Shown here piece by piece: positions 8,817-17,370 of a DNA stretch of 64,000 nt. The DNA is from Aquibium sp. ELW1220 (GTDB lineage: Bacteria > Pseudomonadota > Alphaproteobacteria > Rhizobiales > Rhizobiaceae). Position 1 is the stretch's first letter. Each line of letters begins with the position of its first letter. The notes beneath the pieces were generated by a model. It had not been told where the DNA came from. It did not search any database and worked only from the letters and a program-made list of their open reading frames with translations. Location: positions 1 to 64,000 of the forward strand of contig NZ_JAOAOQ010000012.1 of assembly GCF_030398385.1 (NCBI RefSeq). Direction: 5' to 3'. The position numbers and the translations under genes are program-made.

Positions 8817-9890
8817 ATGATCTCCCCAATCCGCTGGACCCTGACGTTCCTGACTGCCGGATCACTCGTGATGACGGCAGGCACGGTGCTGCCGCAGGCG
8901 TATATGGTGGGCCGCGTCCTGTTGGATTGGTCTGACGCCCATGAAGTCGCAGTCTACAGGTTGTCGCGCCTAGGACCGGACGATTACGAATCGGCCATTG
9001 AAGACGCGTTGGAGGCCAGGGACTTCGAGGTAGCCGCAAGCATGGTTGCCCTCGCCCGGCAACATCAAGTCGAGTTGCGAAGCGATCTGGTTGAAAGCGT
9101 CGAGGCGGGAGATGACAGCACCGCGTTGGAAACGGCGTCAGATGCCTGGGACGGGTTCATATCTGGAGAGGCTTCGAATGAAGCGGCTCTCAGCGGTGCG
9201 ATTGCGGCGGATCTTCTCGGTTACGGCGACATCCGAGACCTAACTGTTCAAGCCAAGGCCTACATGGCTGGCGAGCCAACGGACCAGGTCACGCTGATGG
9301 TTTCCTCCGCGGGTCTCGTCCTAACCGGCGCGACAATCTTCTCCCTCGGCGGCGCTTCGCCCGTCACGGTCTCCGCCAAGGCCGGGCTTAGCACCATCAA
9401 AGTTGCACAGCGAACGGGGAAACTCTCCGCAGGTCTAGTCGACGACATCGCAATTCTCGCGCGCAATTCAATCGACAAGGAAGCGCTCGATGTTCTTGGG
9501 CGGGCATCCACGCGCTTTGACGTGCGCGCAATGCTGGCGGCGGCCAAAGCGCTCGTGAAGCCCGATACCGTCAACAAATTGTCCGATCTGGGGAAGGATG
9601 TCTCGGCGATCGGTCAGAACGGCGGCTATCGAGGGGTCTTGCGCGTTCTGGACCGAGCAGACAGTCTGGAGGATGTTAATCAGGCAGCAAGGCTATCCGA
9701 AAGATTTGGAAGGGGGTCTCTCGCCGCCTTGCATTTCACAGGCAAGTTATCTCTCAAACTGGGCTCGATAATTTATCACCTGCTCGGCTGGCTTCTAAGT
9801 TTGCTTGTCTGGGTGCTTGGAGCGTTTTGGCTGCTGGTTCGGTTTGGACTGTGGACGAGCCGGTCGATCAAGGTTGCGCTCGCCGGTTAG
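8817..9890 (+). CDS. hypothetical membrane-anchored protein
   Basis: The product has 357 residues from ATG 8817, which follows AGGACGGG. The N-terminus is a membrane or signal anchor (LTFLTAGSLVMTAGTVL). A second hydrophobic patch is near 160-185 (MVSSAGLVLTGATIFSLGG) and a strong C-terminal membrane segment ends the protein (YHLLGWLLSLLVWVLGAFWLLVRFG, written here in part). The parts between are helical and Ala-rich with no recognised catalytic motif. It may pair with the small divergent membrane protein. Function unknown. Confidence 0.55.
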   Translation: MISPIRWTLTFLTAGSLVMTAGTVLPQAYMVGRVLLDWSDAHEVAVYRLSRLGPDDYESAIEDALEARDFEVAASMVALARQHQVELRSDLVESVEAGDDSTALETASDAWDGFISGEASNEAALSGAIAADLLGYGDIRDLTVQAKAYMAGEPTDQVTLMVSSAGLVLTGATIFSLGGASPVTVSAKAGLSTIKVAQRTGKLSAGLVDDIAILARNSIDKEALDVLGRASTRFDVRAMLAAAKALVKPDTVNKLSDLGKDVSAIGQNGGYRGVLRVLDRADSLEDVNQAARLSERFGRGSLAALHFTGKLSLKLGSIIYHLLGWLLSLLVWVLGAFWLLVRFGLWTSRSIKVALAG

Positions 9891-10316
9891 CCGCGCGTGG
9901 CATTCCCGCAGCAAGATCCCTCCCGGGGTGCCGTCCGGCCCGCGTTTCGGTAGAGCGCGGTGCGACGCCGTCGCCATGATGATCGGATGCTGCAGTTTCG
10001 TGTCGCCGGCGGATGTCATCGCTGCTTGTCGATCTTCCGTTTCCTCGCGATCTGGGCCACTTCGGCGCCTGGCCGCCTGGGAAGCCCGCTGGCACGCGCC
10101 GACCTCTGCGCGCTGTTGGGTAGCAGAATGGGCGCCACCTCCATCCAGTGAACCTCCCTGAGGCCCCAGGGCATCATGCTGCCTGGCAAGACGCTCGTAT
10201 CATCCGGCGGTTGGACCACGGCGTGCAAGAGCTGATTTCCCCGCATGCGAGGCCGACGCGCAAATGCCTGGTCGACGTTCCGGACATGGAGCGGCCAATC
10301 TACCATTCCAAGCCCC
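9891..10316. other. intergenic, no gene recognised
   Basis: About 425 bases separate the membrane protein stop from the next promoter element. Several short frames are open on both strands, but none has a good start signal, a recognisable motif or convincing composition. Confidence 0.4.
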
Positions 10317-10345
10317 TTGACGATCGTAACGGTAACGCCTACATG
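10317..10345 (+). promoter_or_regulatory. putative promoter with GGTAACG element, copy C
   Basis: TTGACG (10317-10322), a 17-base spacer containing GTAACGGTAACG, and TACATG (10340-10345) form a sigma70-like promoter 25 bp before ATG 10370. The spacer word is shared with copies A and B. Confidence 0.45.
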
Positions 10346-10369
10346 AAGGCTGTCACCGAGGATCATGCC

Positions 10370-10888
10370 ATGGCTTTAACGCCCGCCGAGAAACAGCGCC
10401 GCTATCGCAAACGGAAGCGAGAGAAGGAGAAAAATAGATCTGACGCAACACACGACTTCCTGTTGCAGCCGTTCTTCGAATGGATGGGCAATGGTGGACG
10501 TTGGGAAGACATCACCTTTCCCCTCGGAGTGGCCGGGTTCGAGTTCCTGCCTTTTTGGGACGACACTGGCGGAAAGGAGATCGCTCGGAAGTTCGATGAG
10601 TGGGGAGCCGACGAAGGCTACTACGATGATTTTGGTGGATCCGTGGGTCGGGGCGAACTTCTGGTGTCATGCCTCTTGGACGCGGCGACGGGACTGGCAT
10701 CCCGCCTCAACCAATACAAGCTTGAACAGATTGAATACAGGATCGCCGAACTAGAGAAGGCCGACCTTGCCCATCCGGTGGATCGCAAGAAGGCGCTTGC
10801 TGACATTGTGCGGCTTTCAAGAATCCGAGATCGCCTGCGCAAGGAGAAGCGCTGGTCTCTGCGGGAATGGACCGTCAAGGAGGTCTAG
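10370..10888 (+). CDS. hypothetical protein, MALTPAEKQRR family (copy 2)
   Basis: The protein has 172 residues from ATG 10370, which has GAGG upstream and the same first residues as its paralogue; the frame is open further upstream, but that part lacks similarity. The layout matches copy 1: basic N-terminus, FPLGVAGFEFLPFWDD, DEWGADEGYYDDFGGSVGRGE, then a helical RLNQYKLEQIEYRIAELEKADL tail. The two copies lie about 4 kb apart in opposite orientation with unrelated genes between, which could reflect duplication with inversion or independent arrival. Function unknown. Confidence 0.6.
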   Translation: MALTPAEKQRRYRKRKREKEKNRSDATHDFLLQPFFEWMGNGGRWEDITFPLGVAGFEFLPFWDDTGGKEIARKFDEWGADEGYYDDFGGSVGRGELLVSCLLDAATGLASRLNQYKLEQIEYRIAELEKADLAHPVDRKKALADIVRLSRIRDRLRKEKRWSLREWTVKEV

Positions 10889-11004
10889 CCTGTGAACGAA
10901 TTCTCCCGGCCGTGCCTTGATTGGCGTCGTGTCACGACCGGGAGAGTAGCTGCGGCAGGCGGCTTTGCCTGCCAATCAACGCCCCGAAGGGCAAGGAGAC
11001 TATA

Positions 11005-11598
11005 GTGCAGAACTTCACCGAGACCAACATTCCGGACGTCATTAACAATCGCGACACCGCGTCCATTGACTACCTCGGCGCCAGGTATTCGCACGAGACG
11101 ACCAGCCGAAAGGGCTTCCGATCCTACATCGCCGATGTCCTTGGCGGACGTGGGCATCGTGGCCTCACCTTTAGGGCACCCTACGAGGTTATCGAGTATT
11201 TCAATACTCCGGCAGGTTTGATCGTGTTCGGGCATCGAGGTTATCTCCACAATGAGCAGGTGGACGGGATCCATCCCGCCTCTATCACCAATAGTATCGA
11301 TAGGCCGCAAAATATCTCGGAACCGTTCTGCTGCGCGGATGATCAATGTCCGGCCTACAACGTTCATTACATGACCCGGAAGTCCCAAGGGATCATGCTC
11401 ATGGAGGCTTGGCCCGATGGTCGGCCGGCCTACGAGATCTCCCCTGAGAACTTGTTCAAGATCGACGTCGATAGCGGTGGATTCTATTCGCTCGAAGCCT
11501 TCAAGACCCCGCTCGGTCCGATCGTTGCAGTGTTCGAGCCTTCGGGTATCGTCCATGTCATCCGGCCCGAGAACACCGCGATTGCCGCACGCCTATAG
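11005..11598 (+). CDS. hypothetical protein
   Basis: GTG 11005 is preceded by AAGGAG at ideal spacing and gives a 197-residue soluble product starting MQNFTETNIPDVINNRDTAS. No signal peptide, membrane segment or known motif was seen. A Cys pair (EPFCCADDQCPAYNVHY) near the middle could bind a metal. Alternating short hydrophobic stretches suggest a beta-rich fold. It follows copy 2 of the MALTPAEKQRR family by 116 bp on the same strand and may be cotranscribed. Confidence 0.5.
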   Translation: MQNFTETNIPDVINNRDTASIDYLGARYSHETTSRKGFRSYIADVLGGRGHRGLTFRAPYEVIEYFNTPAGLIVFGHRGYLHNEQVDGIHPASITNSIDRPQNISEPFCCADDQCPAYNVHYMTRKSQGIMLMEAWPDGRPAYEISPENLFKIDVDSGGFYSLEAFKTPLGPIVAVFEPSGIVHVIRPENTAIAARL

Positions 11599-11708
11599 GG
11601 TGCCCAGCAGGATCCCTTCTCGCCAAAAAGCCTGATAAAATTGGCCTGCTCGTAGACCCCTTCGAACACAATTCGTTGGCGAGGTGTTCCTCGCTGACGA
11701 AACGTCAT

Positions 11709-11723
11709 CCCCCCCCCCCCCCC
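11709..11723. repeat. C15 homopolymer tract
   Basis: Fifteen consecutive C residues lie 46 bp before ATG 11769. Tracts this long slip during replication in bacteria and can also be assembly artefacts. The next frame stays open through the tract up to 11676, so a longer slippable reading frame is possible. Confidence 0.8.
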
Positions 11724-11768
11724 TCAACTCAGACAAGGAGAGCGGACCAGCTCCGCCGACGCAACCCC

Positions 11769-12773
11769 ATGCTCAGGTCCATGACACCGACGACCAAACG
11801 ACTGGACTCGATCGTTCAGACAGCCTGCTGGTTTCCGACCCAAACGCTGGCGATCGAGGCGGATCTCGTATCCATCAAATGGTTCGAATACCGCTTTATG
11901 TCGCCGCTCGACGCGACCCTTCGCTTCGCCCGCCTCTACCGTGAAATCTACCAGCAAAAGTTCGCCAGCAATATCGACAGGGATCAGGCCAGGAACGTGG
12001 TCGGATCAGATCCGAAGCGCTTCAGTAAGGATCCACGCGAGCGGACGCAGCTGTGGATGGCGCGCGTGAGGGCTGACGTTGTCGGGATGCGCTACGAGGA
12101 CTACATCGACTTCTCTTTCGACTTCGCCTTGAGGCGCGGCCATGTGCGGAAGAAGCTGCCTCGTCCGAACCAGTTACATCATGGCGACGCCGCACACGAC
12201 TATTGGGTGGCTTATCGGCTCAAGAGATGGGAAGAACTGGTGCGCGACGGAATCGCTTCCGTGGACAACATGACCTGCTACCGCGTGGAGAATCGAAAAG
12301 GGTTCCCGGCTCAGATGGCGTTTCGCGACTTTGCCGTCGAACGCATTCTCACCACCGGTTCAAGCCTTGCCCAGGCGATCGAGGTATATTGCCTCCAGAA
12401 TGGCCAGCTGTGCCGCGCCGACTTAGAGGGGCGTTTCGATCCCGAACTTGTTGAGCAGCAATGGGCGCTAGCGGATTCGTCCGTGCGCAACGGTCGAGTG
12501 ACACCGACGGTCGCACCCCGGCTCACTCAGGTCGACCTGTTGCCAAGTTGTTTTGGCCTGCCCGGCGCGCCCGAGGTTGATCGTCCAGTGTGCGTCAGTT
12601 GTCCTGCCTCTGATAAGTGCCTCCAAATCTCGTCCCGCGTCCGCGAGAAGGTGAAGGAGCGTATGGGGAGCGAAACGCCGGTGGAGGACGCAAGGCGTAA
12701 GAAGACGGCTGAACGTGTCCGCGCATGGAGGGCTAAACAGAAGAGGGCAGCCGCACCCACGTCGTCTGCCTAG
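11769..12773 (+). CDS. hypothetical protein with C-terminal Cys cluster
   Basis: From ATG 11769 the product has 334 residues; ATG 11781 is an alternative and the frame is open upstream through the C15 tract. The N-terminal half is helical and basic (LRFARLYREIYQQKFASNIDRDQARN). Near residues 290-305 lies CVSCPASDKCLQ, a compact Cys pattern that could bind zinc or an Fe-S cluster. The tail is Arg/Lys-rich (RRKKTAERVRAWRAKQKR), which suggests nucleic-acid binding. No family was recognised. It may be transcribed with the gene ending at 11598, 170 bp upstream. Confidence 0.55.
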   Translation: MLRSMTPTTKRLDSIVQTACWFPTQTLAIEADLVSIKWFEYRFMSPLDATLRFARLYREIYQQKFASNIDRDQARNVVGSDPKRFSKDPRERTQLWMARVRADVVGMRYEDYIDFSFDFALRRGHVRKKLPRPNQLHHGDAAHDYWVAYRLKRWEELVRDGIASVDNMTCYRVENRKGFPAQMAFRDFAVERILTTGSSLAQAIEVYCLQNGQLCRADLEGRFDPELVEQQWALADSSVRNGRVTPTVAPRLTQVDLLPSCFGLPGAPEVDRPVCVSCPASDKCLQISSRVREKVKERMGSETPVEDARRKKTAERVRAWRAKQKRAAAPTSSA

Positions 12774-12855
12774 AAGTTTAGGATAGTCAGCCGGGGCGTC
12801 GGCTCATCGTCCGGACGCTTGGGCGCTCAGTGGTAGCCTCCGAACAGCCTCAAGC

Positions 12856-12928
12856 GTGTAACGGGTTCCAATGCCTCTTTCTTCTTCTTACCTTTAAGAA
12901 AGACTAACAGTATTGGAAGACGTTACAC
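12856..12928. repeat. large nested inverted repeat
   Basis: Outer arms GTGTAACG-gg-TTCCAAT (12856-12872) and ATTGGAA-ga-CGTTACAC (12912-12928) pair over 17 positions with one 2-base internal bulge. Inside, TCTTTCTT (12876-12883) pairs with AAGAAAGA (12896-12903). The result is a two-storey hairpin or cruciform of 73 bp. There is no T-run, so a simple terminator is unlikely. Confidence 0.7.
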
Positions 12929-13708
12929 GTCAGATGGCTCTGTATCGCCCGGGTGGACGTTTCTATCGTCCGATTCAAGGATGTCTCCGGGTGAATGTGG
13001 GCCGTCGTGTTGTAGGTGGTTCGTGAACGGCAGCGGAGGAGGAGGAGGTTGGCGGAAGGCATCCGGCCGCGTTTCCTGTTCCGCAGACACGCCGCTCCGG
13101 ATGTGGCGTGAGGCAGCTGTTCCGGGTTTTGCACTCGACCCGTTCGTGCGCGCTCTTCTACAGCCTGTGTGCGTATCTGTCAGAGTGGTGATGCCTATTC
13201 CGATGGAAGCCTTGGAGCAGGGACACCGCTCGCGATCGGGACGAACGAGGTCGTGGAGTTGTCCAACCCCAATCTCTGCCGGATGATGTCGGTCGATTCT
13301 AGTTCCCGTTTCGTGGATCTCGTATTCCAGGCTCACGAGGCATCGACCGTCCTCCGCTTGTCATTCGCGGTTTTTCGGCGTGAAGCCCTTCCTGCCGCAA
13401 GGTTCGCGCAAGGTTAGCGTAAGGCCAAATCGTATTTCGAATACGAGGGTGTCCTTGTCTGACAAGCTGGACATGGATGGGTGCGGTGCTCAATCGCAGG
13501 TCTCTGCGAGCCGAATTGACGTCGCGCTGGCCAAGCATGGCCCTGATCTTCTTGAGTCGTTTGCATCCCGACACCAGAGGTGGTCCGATGCCGGATCTTG
13601 TCGGACCCGTAAGGCATCCCTTTGAAGGGGAGGCGGGTTCTCTAGGACTTCGCACTCCTGCGGCCGTGCTGTGGGGGGTGTCGTCTTGAGGAGGCCCAGC
13701 TTTCGCAT

Positions 13709-13761
13709 GGTGGGCGGGGCAGGGTGGGGAAGCCCGCAGGGGGACACCTGCCCCACCCACC
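13709..13761. repeat. G-rich inverted repeat with quadruplex motif
   Basis: GGTGGGCGGGGCAGG (13709-13723) is complementary to CCTGCCCCACCCACC (13747-13761) except for one position. The left arm plus following bases also contain four G-runs (13712-13714, 13716-13719, 13722-13724, 13726-13729) with loops of 1-2 bases, which fits the canonical G-quadruplex pattern. Confidence 0.6.
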
Positions 13762-13857
13762 TTTAGGGGACCCGGCGTCGGGGTAGGCGCCCGGTTCCGT
13801 GGTTCCTGACCCCCGATGGCGCGCTGGGGCTTGGTGCTCTTCAGCTGTTCGACCGTG

Positions 13858-14208
13858 TCAATGTTCGGAGCGAGACTGTCGGATGGGAGGGCGACGCTCA
13901 TTGGTCGAAATCCGCAACCGTTGCGGAACTGGTGCTCGGATCAGCGCTTTGATGCGATACGTCTCCGACGAAGCGCTACGCTTGTGCGGCGTGATCTCGC
14001 CCAGGTAACGCGTCAGAAGCTCCTTGATCGTCATGCGCTCGGCCAGCCGCGTGTCCGGCAGGTTACCGCAGCGATCGAGTTCGGCTTCGAGGTTTCGCGC
14101 CCACTTCTCGGCGTCGACCTTCGAGACGAAGGACTTGGCTTTCGGGGGCAATCCTTTACGTCTGACCTGCGCTTGCCATTTGCCGCGTAGTCGGCGGATC
14201 GTCGCCAT
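13858..14208 (-). pseudogene. 5' fragment of a tyrosine-type phage integrase
   Basis: ATG 14208 begins MATIRRLRGKWQAQVRRKG, followed by KSFVSKVDAEKWARNLEAELDR and MTIKELLTRYLGEITPHKRS. This is typical of the N-terminal DNA-binding part of tyrosine recombinases. Similarity fades after about residue 85 (YRIKALIRAP) and the frame ends at residue 116. The catalytic domain with its Arg, His and Tyr residues is absent. It is therefore a 3'-truncated integrase and marks past insertion of an element here. Confidence 0.7.
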
Positions 14209-14389
14209 GAAGCACCTTTTTACATTGTGCCTCTGACGCGTAGGACGCCGCCCAGACGGCGCCAAGGAGGTTTTCCAGGTCGAGTATGATCAGATAGTGC
14301 CGGGAGCGTCAGTGGCGCATCTGGGCGATGTTTATCACCGCGAGGGGATGCAGACCGGGCAAGGAGTTCCAGAGCCGAGAACACGTGGG

Positions 14390-14418
14390 AGAGCGCTGCC
14401 TAAAACTAGCAGCGCTCT
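14390..14418. terminator. perfect 10-bp palindrome downstream of the LysR gene
   Basis: AGAGCGCTGC (14390-14399) and GCAGCGCTCT (14409-14418) form a perfect stem with a 9-base loop, about 50 bp past the LysR stop. There is no T-run on either strand. It may be a weak terminator, an operator, or an attachment-like site given the integrase fragment nearby. Confidence 0.4.
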
Positions 14419-14467
14419 ATAAAAGATATGCAGGCGCATCTGGTTGTTCGCGCTCGGCGCTGACGAA

Positions 14468-15373
14468 TTACAACGCCCTGAGCCGCGCCCTCAGGGCCGG
14501 CACGGCGAAATCGAGGAAGACGCGCATTTTCGAGGGCAGCATGCCGCGTGCCGCGTGGATCAGATGAACCGGGGCCGGCTCCGGTTCGAACGCCTCCAGG
14601 ACAATCTGCAGCGCGCCGTCGCGCACCTGTCCGGCGCATTGATAGTGAAGGACGCGCGTTGCGCCGACGCCCCGGACGGCGGCCTCGACTGCGGCTTCCG
14701 CCGTGGAAACCGAAAGGCGCGGCGCGATGTCCACATCGATGACCCGCCCGGTTTCGGCCAGCCGGAAGGGCCAGTTGGCGGCCGGCGACAGGAACTCGAA
14801 ATTGACACTCGGCAGCGCCGCCGCATCCTCCGGCCTTGCCGGCCTGCCATAGGCCTCGATCAGTCTCGGGCTGGCGCAGACGACAGTCCGCATCGCGCCG
14901 ATCGTGGTGGCGATCATGGTGCTGTCCGGCAGCCGGCCGATCCGCGCCGCCATGTCGACATGCTCGTCGAGCAGATGAAGGTTGCTGTCCGACAGGACGA
15001 GCCGGACATTGATATCCGGATGAGCCGCGAGGAAATCGACGACGACCGGCAGGATATGCAGCCGGCCGAACAGCACCGGGGCTGTCAGGGTCAGTTCGCC
15101 GCGCGGCGCCTGGAACTCGCCCGCGGCGATGCGCTCGGCCTCCTCGACATCCTCTAGGATCCGCCGCGCCGAAGCCAGATAGGCCGCACCGGTATCGGTC
15201 AGCGCAACCTTGCGCGTCGTGCGGATCAGCAGCTTCGCGCCCAGATGCGTTTCCAGCTCGTTGATCTTGCGGCTGACGGTGGCGAGCGGCACGCCCAGCT
15301 CGCGGCTCGCTGCCGAGAAACTGCCCTTGTCGGAGACGCTGAGCAGCAATCGCATGGCGTCGAGCCGGTCCAT
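14468..15373 (-). CDS. LysR-family transcriptional regulator
   Basis: The product has 301 residues from ATG 15373 (MDRLDAMRLLLSVSDKGSFS). Residues about 1-60 form the winged helix-turn-helix (SFSAASRELGVPLATVSRKINELE), and about 90-295 the periplasmic-binding-like effector domain. The start was chosen because it matches the usual LysR beginning; the open frame upstream is not conserved-looking. The gene diverges from the AhpD-like gene, with a GATAAT-N5-ATTATC palindrome between them, so it most likely controls that operon and itself. Effector unknown; a redox or electrophile signal is inferred from the target genes. Confidence 0.85.
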   Translation of the reverse strand: MDRLDAMRLLLSVSDKGSFSAASRELGVPLATVSRKINELETHLGAKLLIRTTRKVALTDTGAAYLASARRILEDVEEAERIAAGEFQAPRGELTLTAPVLFGRLHILPVVVDFLAAHPDINVRLVLSDSNLHLLDEHVDMAARIGRLPDSTMIATTIGAMRTVVCASPRLIEAYGRPARPEDAAALPSVNFEFLSPAANWPFRLAETGRVIDVDIAPRLSVSTAEAAVEAAVRGVGATRVLHYQCAGQVRDGALQIVLEAFEPEPAPVHLIHAARGMLPSKMRVFLDFAVPALRARLRAL

Positions 15374-15404
15374 TATTATTCCAATATTCGAGACATTAAT
15401 TCCC

Positions 15405-15421
15405 GATAATAGGCGATTATC
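15405..15421. promoter_or_regulatory. putative LysR binding site
   Basis: GATAAT-AGGCG-ATTATC is a perfect inverted repeat with 6-base arms and fits the T-N11-A pattern of LysR operators. It lies in the 122-bp divergent promoter region between the LysR gene and the AhpD-like gene. Confidence 0.5.
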
Positions 15422-15495
15422 CTTCGATTTGGAATGGACTAATCCTCCTTCGAACGGAGCCCACCGGGTTCCGGCACTCGAAAGGAGAAACAGCA

Positions 15496-16041
15496 ATGCC
15501 CCGTCTGACCATTCCGGCGCGCGACGATGTCCCCGCAGAATCCAAACCGATCCTCGACGCCGTCCAGAGCCAGCTCGGTGTCGTCCCGAACATGTTCCGG
15601 CTGATCGCCTCCAGCCCCGCGGCCCTTAAGGGCTACACCGCCAACAACGCCGCGCTCGCCAAGGCGCTGGACGTCAAGACGCGCGAGCGCATCGCGCTTG
15701 CCGTCGCCCAGGTGAATGGCTGCGACTACTGCCTGTCCGCGCACAGCTATCTCGGCATGAACATGGCGAAGATCTCGAGCGAGGAGATCGCGCTCAACCG
15801 CACGGGCCGGTCGGGCGATGCCAAAGCCGATGCCGCCGTTCGCTTCGCCGTGACCGTCATTCGCGACCGCGGCCAGGTCGCCGCCGCCGATATCGAGGCC
15901 GTTCACGAAGCCGGATTCTCCGACGGCCAGATCGTCGAGATCATCGCGGTCGCCGCCGAGAACGTCTTCACGAACCTGCTCAACGTGGTCGCAGGGACCG
16001 AAATCGACTTCCCCGTCGTCCGCGCCGCAGAGGCCGCCTGA
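15496..16041 (+). CDS. AhpD-like / carboxymuconolactone decarboxylase-family peroxidase
   Basis: The product has 181 residues. The hallmark NGCDYCLSAH places the redox Cys pair at 76 and 79 with His83, as in alkylhydroperoxidase AhpD-like proteins. These reduce peroxides or other electrophiles through the Cys pair. GAAAGGAG precedes the ATG. It is the first gene of a rightward set (FMN-binding, NTF2-like, possibly YHS) divergent from a LysR regulator, which suggests an induced oxidative or chlorine-type stress response. The exact substrate is unknown. Confidence 0.85.
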   Translation: MPRLTIPARDDVPAESKPILDAVQSQLGVVPNMFRLIASSPAALKGYTANNAALAKALDVKTRERIALAVAQVNGCDYCLSAHSYLGMNMAKISSEEIALNRTGRSGDAKADAAVRFAVTVIRDRGQVAAADIEAVHEAGFSDGQIVEIIAVAAENVFTNLLNVVAGTEIDFPVVRAAEAA

Positions 16042-16050
16042 CGCGAGAAG

Positions 16051-16075
16051 CGGGCGGGCTCCTCTGACCCGCCCG
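16051..16075 (+). terminator. intra-operon GC hairpin
   Basis: CGGGCGGG (16051-16058) pairs with CCCGCCCG (16068-16075), directly after the AhpD-like stop. No T-run follows, so it may attenuate transcription or protect the first message rather than end it. Confidence 0.4.
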
Positions 16076-16097
16076 TCATCGCCCCGGAGACACCACC

Positions 16098-16721
16098 ATG
16101 CCCTATGGATTTCTCGACATCGCCACGACACCCAGCGTCCGCGCGGAGCAGCAGGCCGCGGGCAGCGACCGGGTCTACCGGGACTACAGGGCCGATCGCA
16201 CCTTCGACAGGTTCACAGCCGATGAAGCGGCCTTCATCGCGGCGCGCGACAGTTTCTACATGGCCACCGCCTCGGAAACCGGCTGGCCCTATGTCCAGCA
16301 CCGCGGCGGTCCCCGGGGTTTCCTGAGGGTCATCGACGACAAGACGCTCGCCTTTGCCGATTATCTCGGCAACCGCCAGTATATCAGCGCCGGCAATCTC
16401 GCCGCCGACACCCGCGCGGCGCTGATCCTTGTTGACTATCCGGCCCGCGCCCGCCTGAAAATCTATGCCCATGCCGAGATGATCCCGATCGACGGCGATC
16501 TCGCGGCGCTCGTCGCGGAGCCGAACTACAAGGCACGGCCAGAGCGCGTCTTCGTGCTGCGCCTCGCCGCATTCGACTGGAACTGCCCCCGGCACATCAC
16601 CCCTCGCTACGAGGAAGCCGACATCGCCGCGGCGATGGCGCCACTGCACGACCGCGTCGCCGCGCTCGAAGCCGAAAACGAAGAGCTGCGAGCCCGGCTC
16701 GCCAGCGCAGAAGGAAACTGA
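16098..16721 (+). CDS. pyridoxamine 5'-phosphate oxidase-family FMN-binding protein
   Basis: The product has 207 residues with the split-barrel features of the family: [19 protein letters not shown] near 53-72, [18 protein letters not shown] near 95-112, then KIYAHAEMI. Such proteins bind FMN (or F420 in some branches) and act as oxidoreductases. The C-terminus after about 180 is a short coiled coil ([19 protein letters not shown]). It lies 56 bp after the AhpD-like gene and 2 bp before the NTF2-like gene. The substrate is not known. Confidence 0.8.
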   Translation: MPYGFLDIATTPSVRAEQQAAGSDRVYRDYRADRTFDRFTADEAAFIAARDSFYMATASETGWPYVQHRGGPRGFLRVIDDKTLAFADYLGNRQYISAGNLAADTRAALILVDYPARARLKIYAHAEMIPIDGDLAALVAEPNYKARPERVFVLRLAAFDWNCPRHITPRYEEADIAAAMAPLHDRVAALEAENEELRARLASAEGN

Positions 16722-16723
16722 CC

Positions 16724-17197
16724 ATGGAACCCGAACGCCCGCCGCTGCCGCCTTTCACGCAGGTCGAAGATGCCGAAAGCAAGGTCCGGCTCGCAGAAAA
16801 CGCCTGGAACAGCCGCGACCCGGAGCGCGTCGCGCTCGCCTACACGCCGGACAGCCACTGGCGCAACCGCGCCGAGTTTCTTCAGGGCCGCGACGCCATC
16901 GTTGCCTTCCTGACCCGCAAATGGGACCGCGAGCTCGACTACCGCCTGGTCAAGGAGCTCTGGGGCTTCCGCGAAAACCGCATCGCGGTCCGCTTCGCCT
17001 ATGAATGGCGCGACGACAGCGGCAGCTGGTTCCGCTCCTACGGCAATGAATTGTGGGAGTTCGACGAGCGCGGCCTGATGCGCCGCCGCGTCGCCAGCAT
17101 CAACGACGCGCCGATCGGCGGTGCCGACCGGAAGTTCCACTGGCCGCTCGGGCCGCGTCCGGAAACCCATCCGGGCCTGAGCGACCTCGGCCTCTAG
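16724..17197 (+). CDS. DUF1348-type NTF2-like protein
   Basis: The 157-residue protein matches the DUF1348/NTF2-like pattern: [25 protein letters not shown] near the start, [16 protein letters not shown], then [27 protein letters not shown]. The fold is a small cone-shaped alpha+beta barrel found in many small enzymes and stress proteins. Its start lies 2 bp after the FMN-binding gene, so the two are cotranscribed. The molecular role of the family is not established. Confidence 0.8.
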   Translation: MEPERPPLPPFTQVEDAESKVRLAENAWNSRDPERVALAYTPDSHWRNRAEFLQGRDAIVAFLTRKWDRELDYRLVKELWGFRENRIAVRFAYEWRDDSGSWFRSYGNELWEFDERGLMRRRVASINDAPIGGADRKFHWPLGPRPETHPGLSDLGL

Positions 17198-17370
17198 GGC
17201 CGCGCAAGCACCACCTTTTGCCGCCGACCCGACCGGGCCAGCGCGGACGGCGAGGATCTCCTCGCGGTCACAGGATCGATCGTGCCGGTTTCCGGGGGAT
17301 CGTTCCGACGGCATGTCGCCGGCGGCTTCACCCAGACGCCCGCGTGGCGCAAACCAAAAGGAAGACTGAC

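Larger units (their letters stand above)
12774..13857. other. 1-kb non-coding stretch
   Basis: No convincing gene was found in about 1.1 kb. Open frames on both strands have no good start signals or recognisable motifs. It contains a large nested inverted repeat (12856-12928), a short palindrome CGTATT-TCG-AATACG (13431-13445) and a G-rich hairpin (13709-13761). It ends at an integrase fragment, which fits degenerate mobile DNA. Confidence 0.5.

Noticed and set aside
13299-13901. 200-codon leftward frame ending near the integrase fragment
   Set aside because: Pro/Arg/Gly-rich, no ribosome site, no recognisable motif, and it covers the G-rich hairpin.
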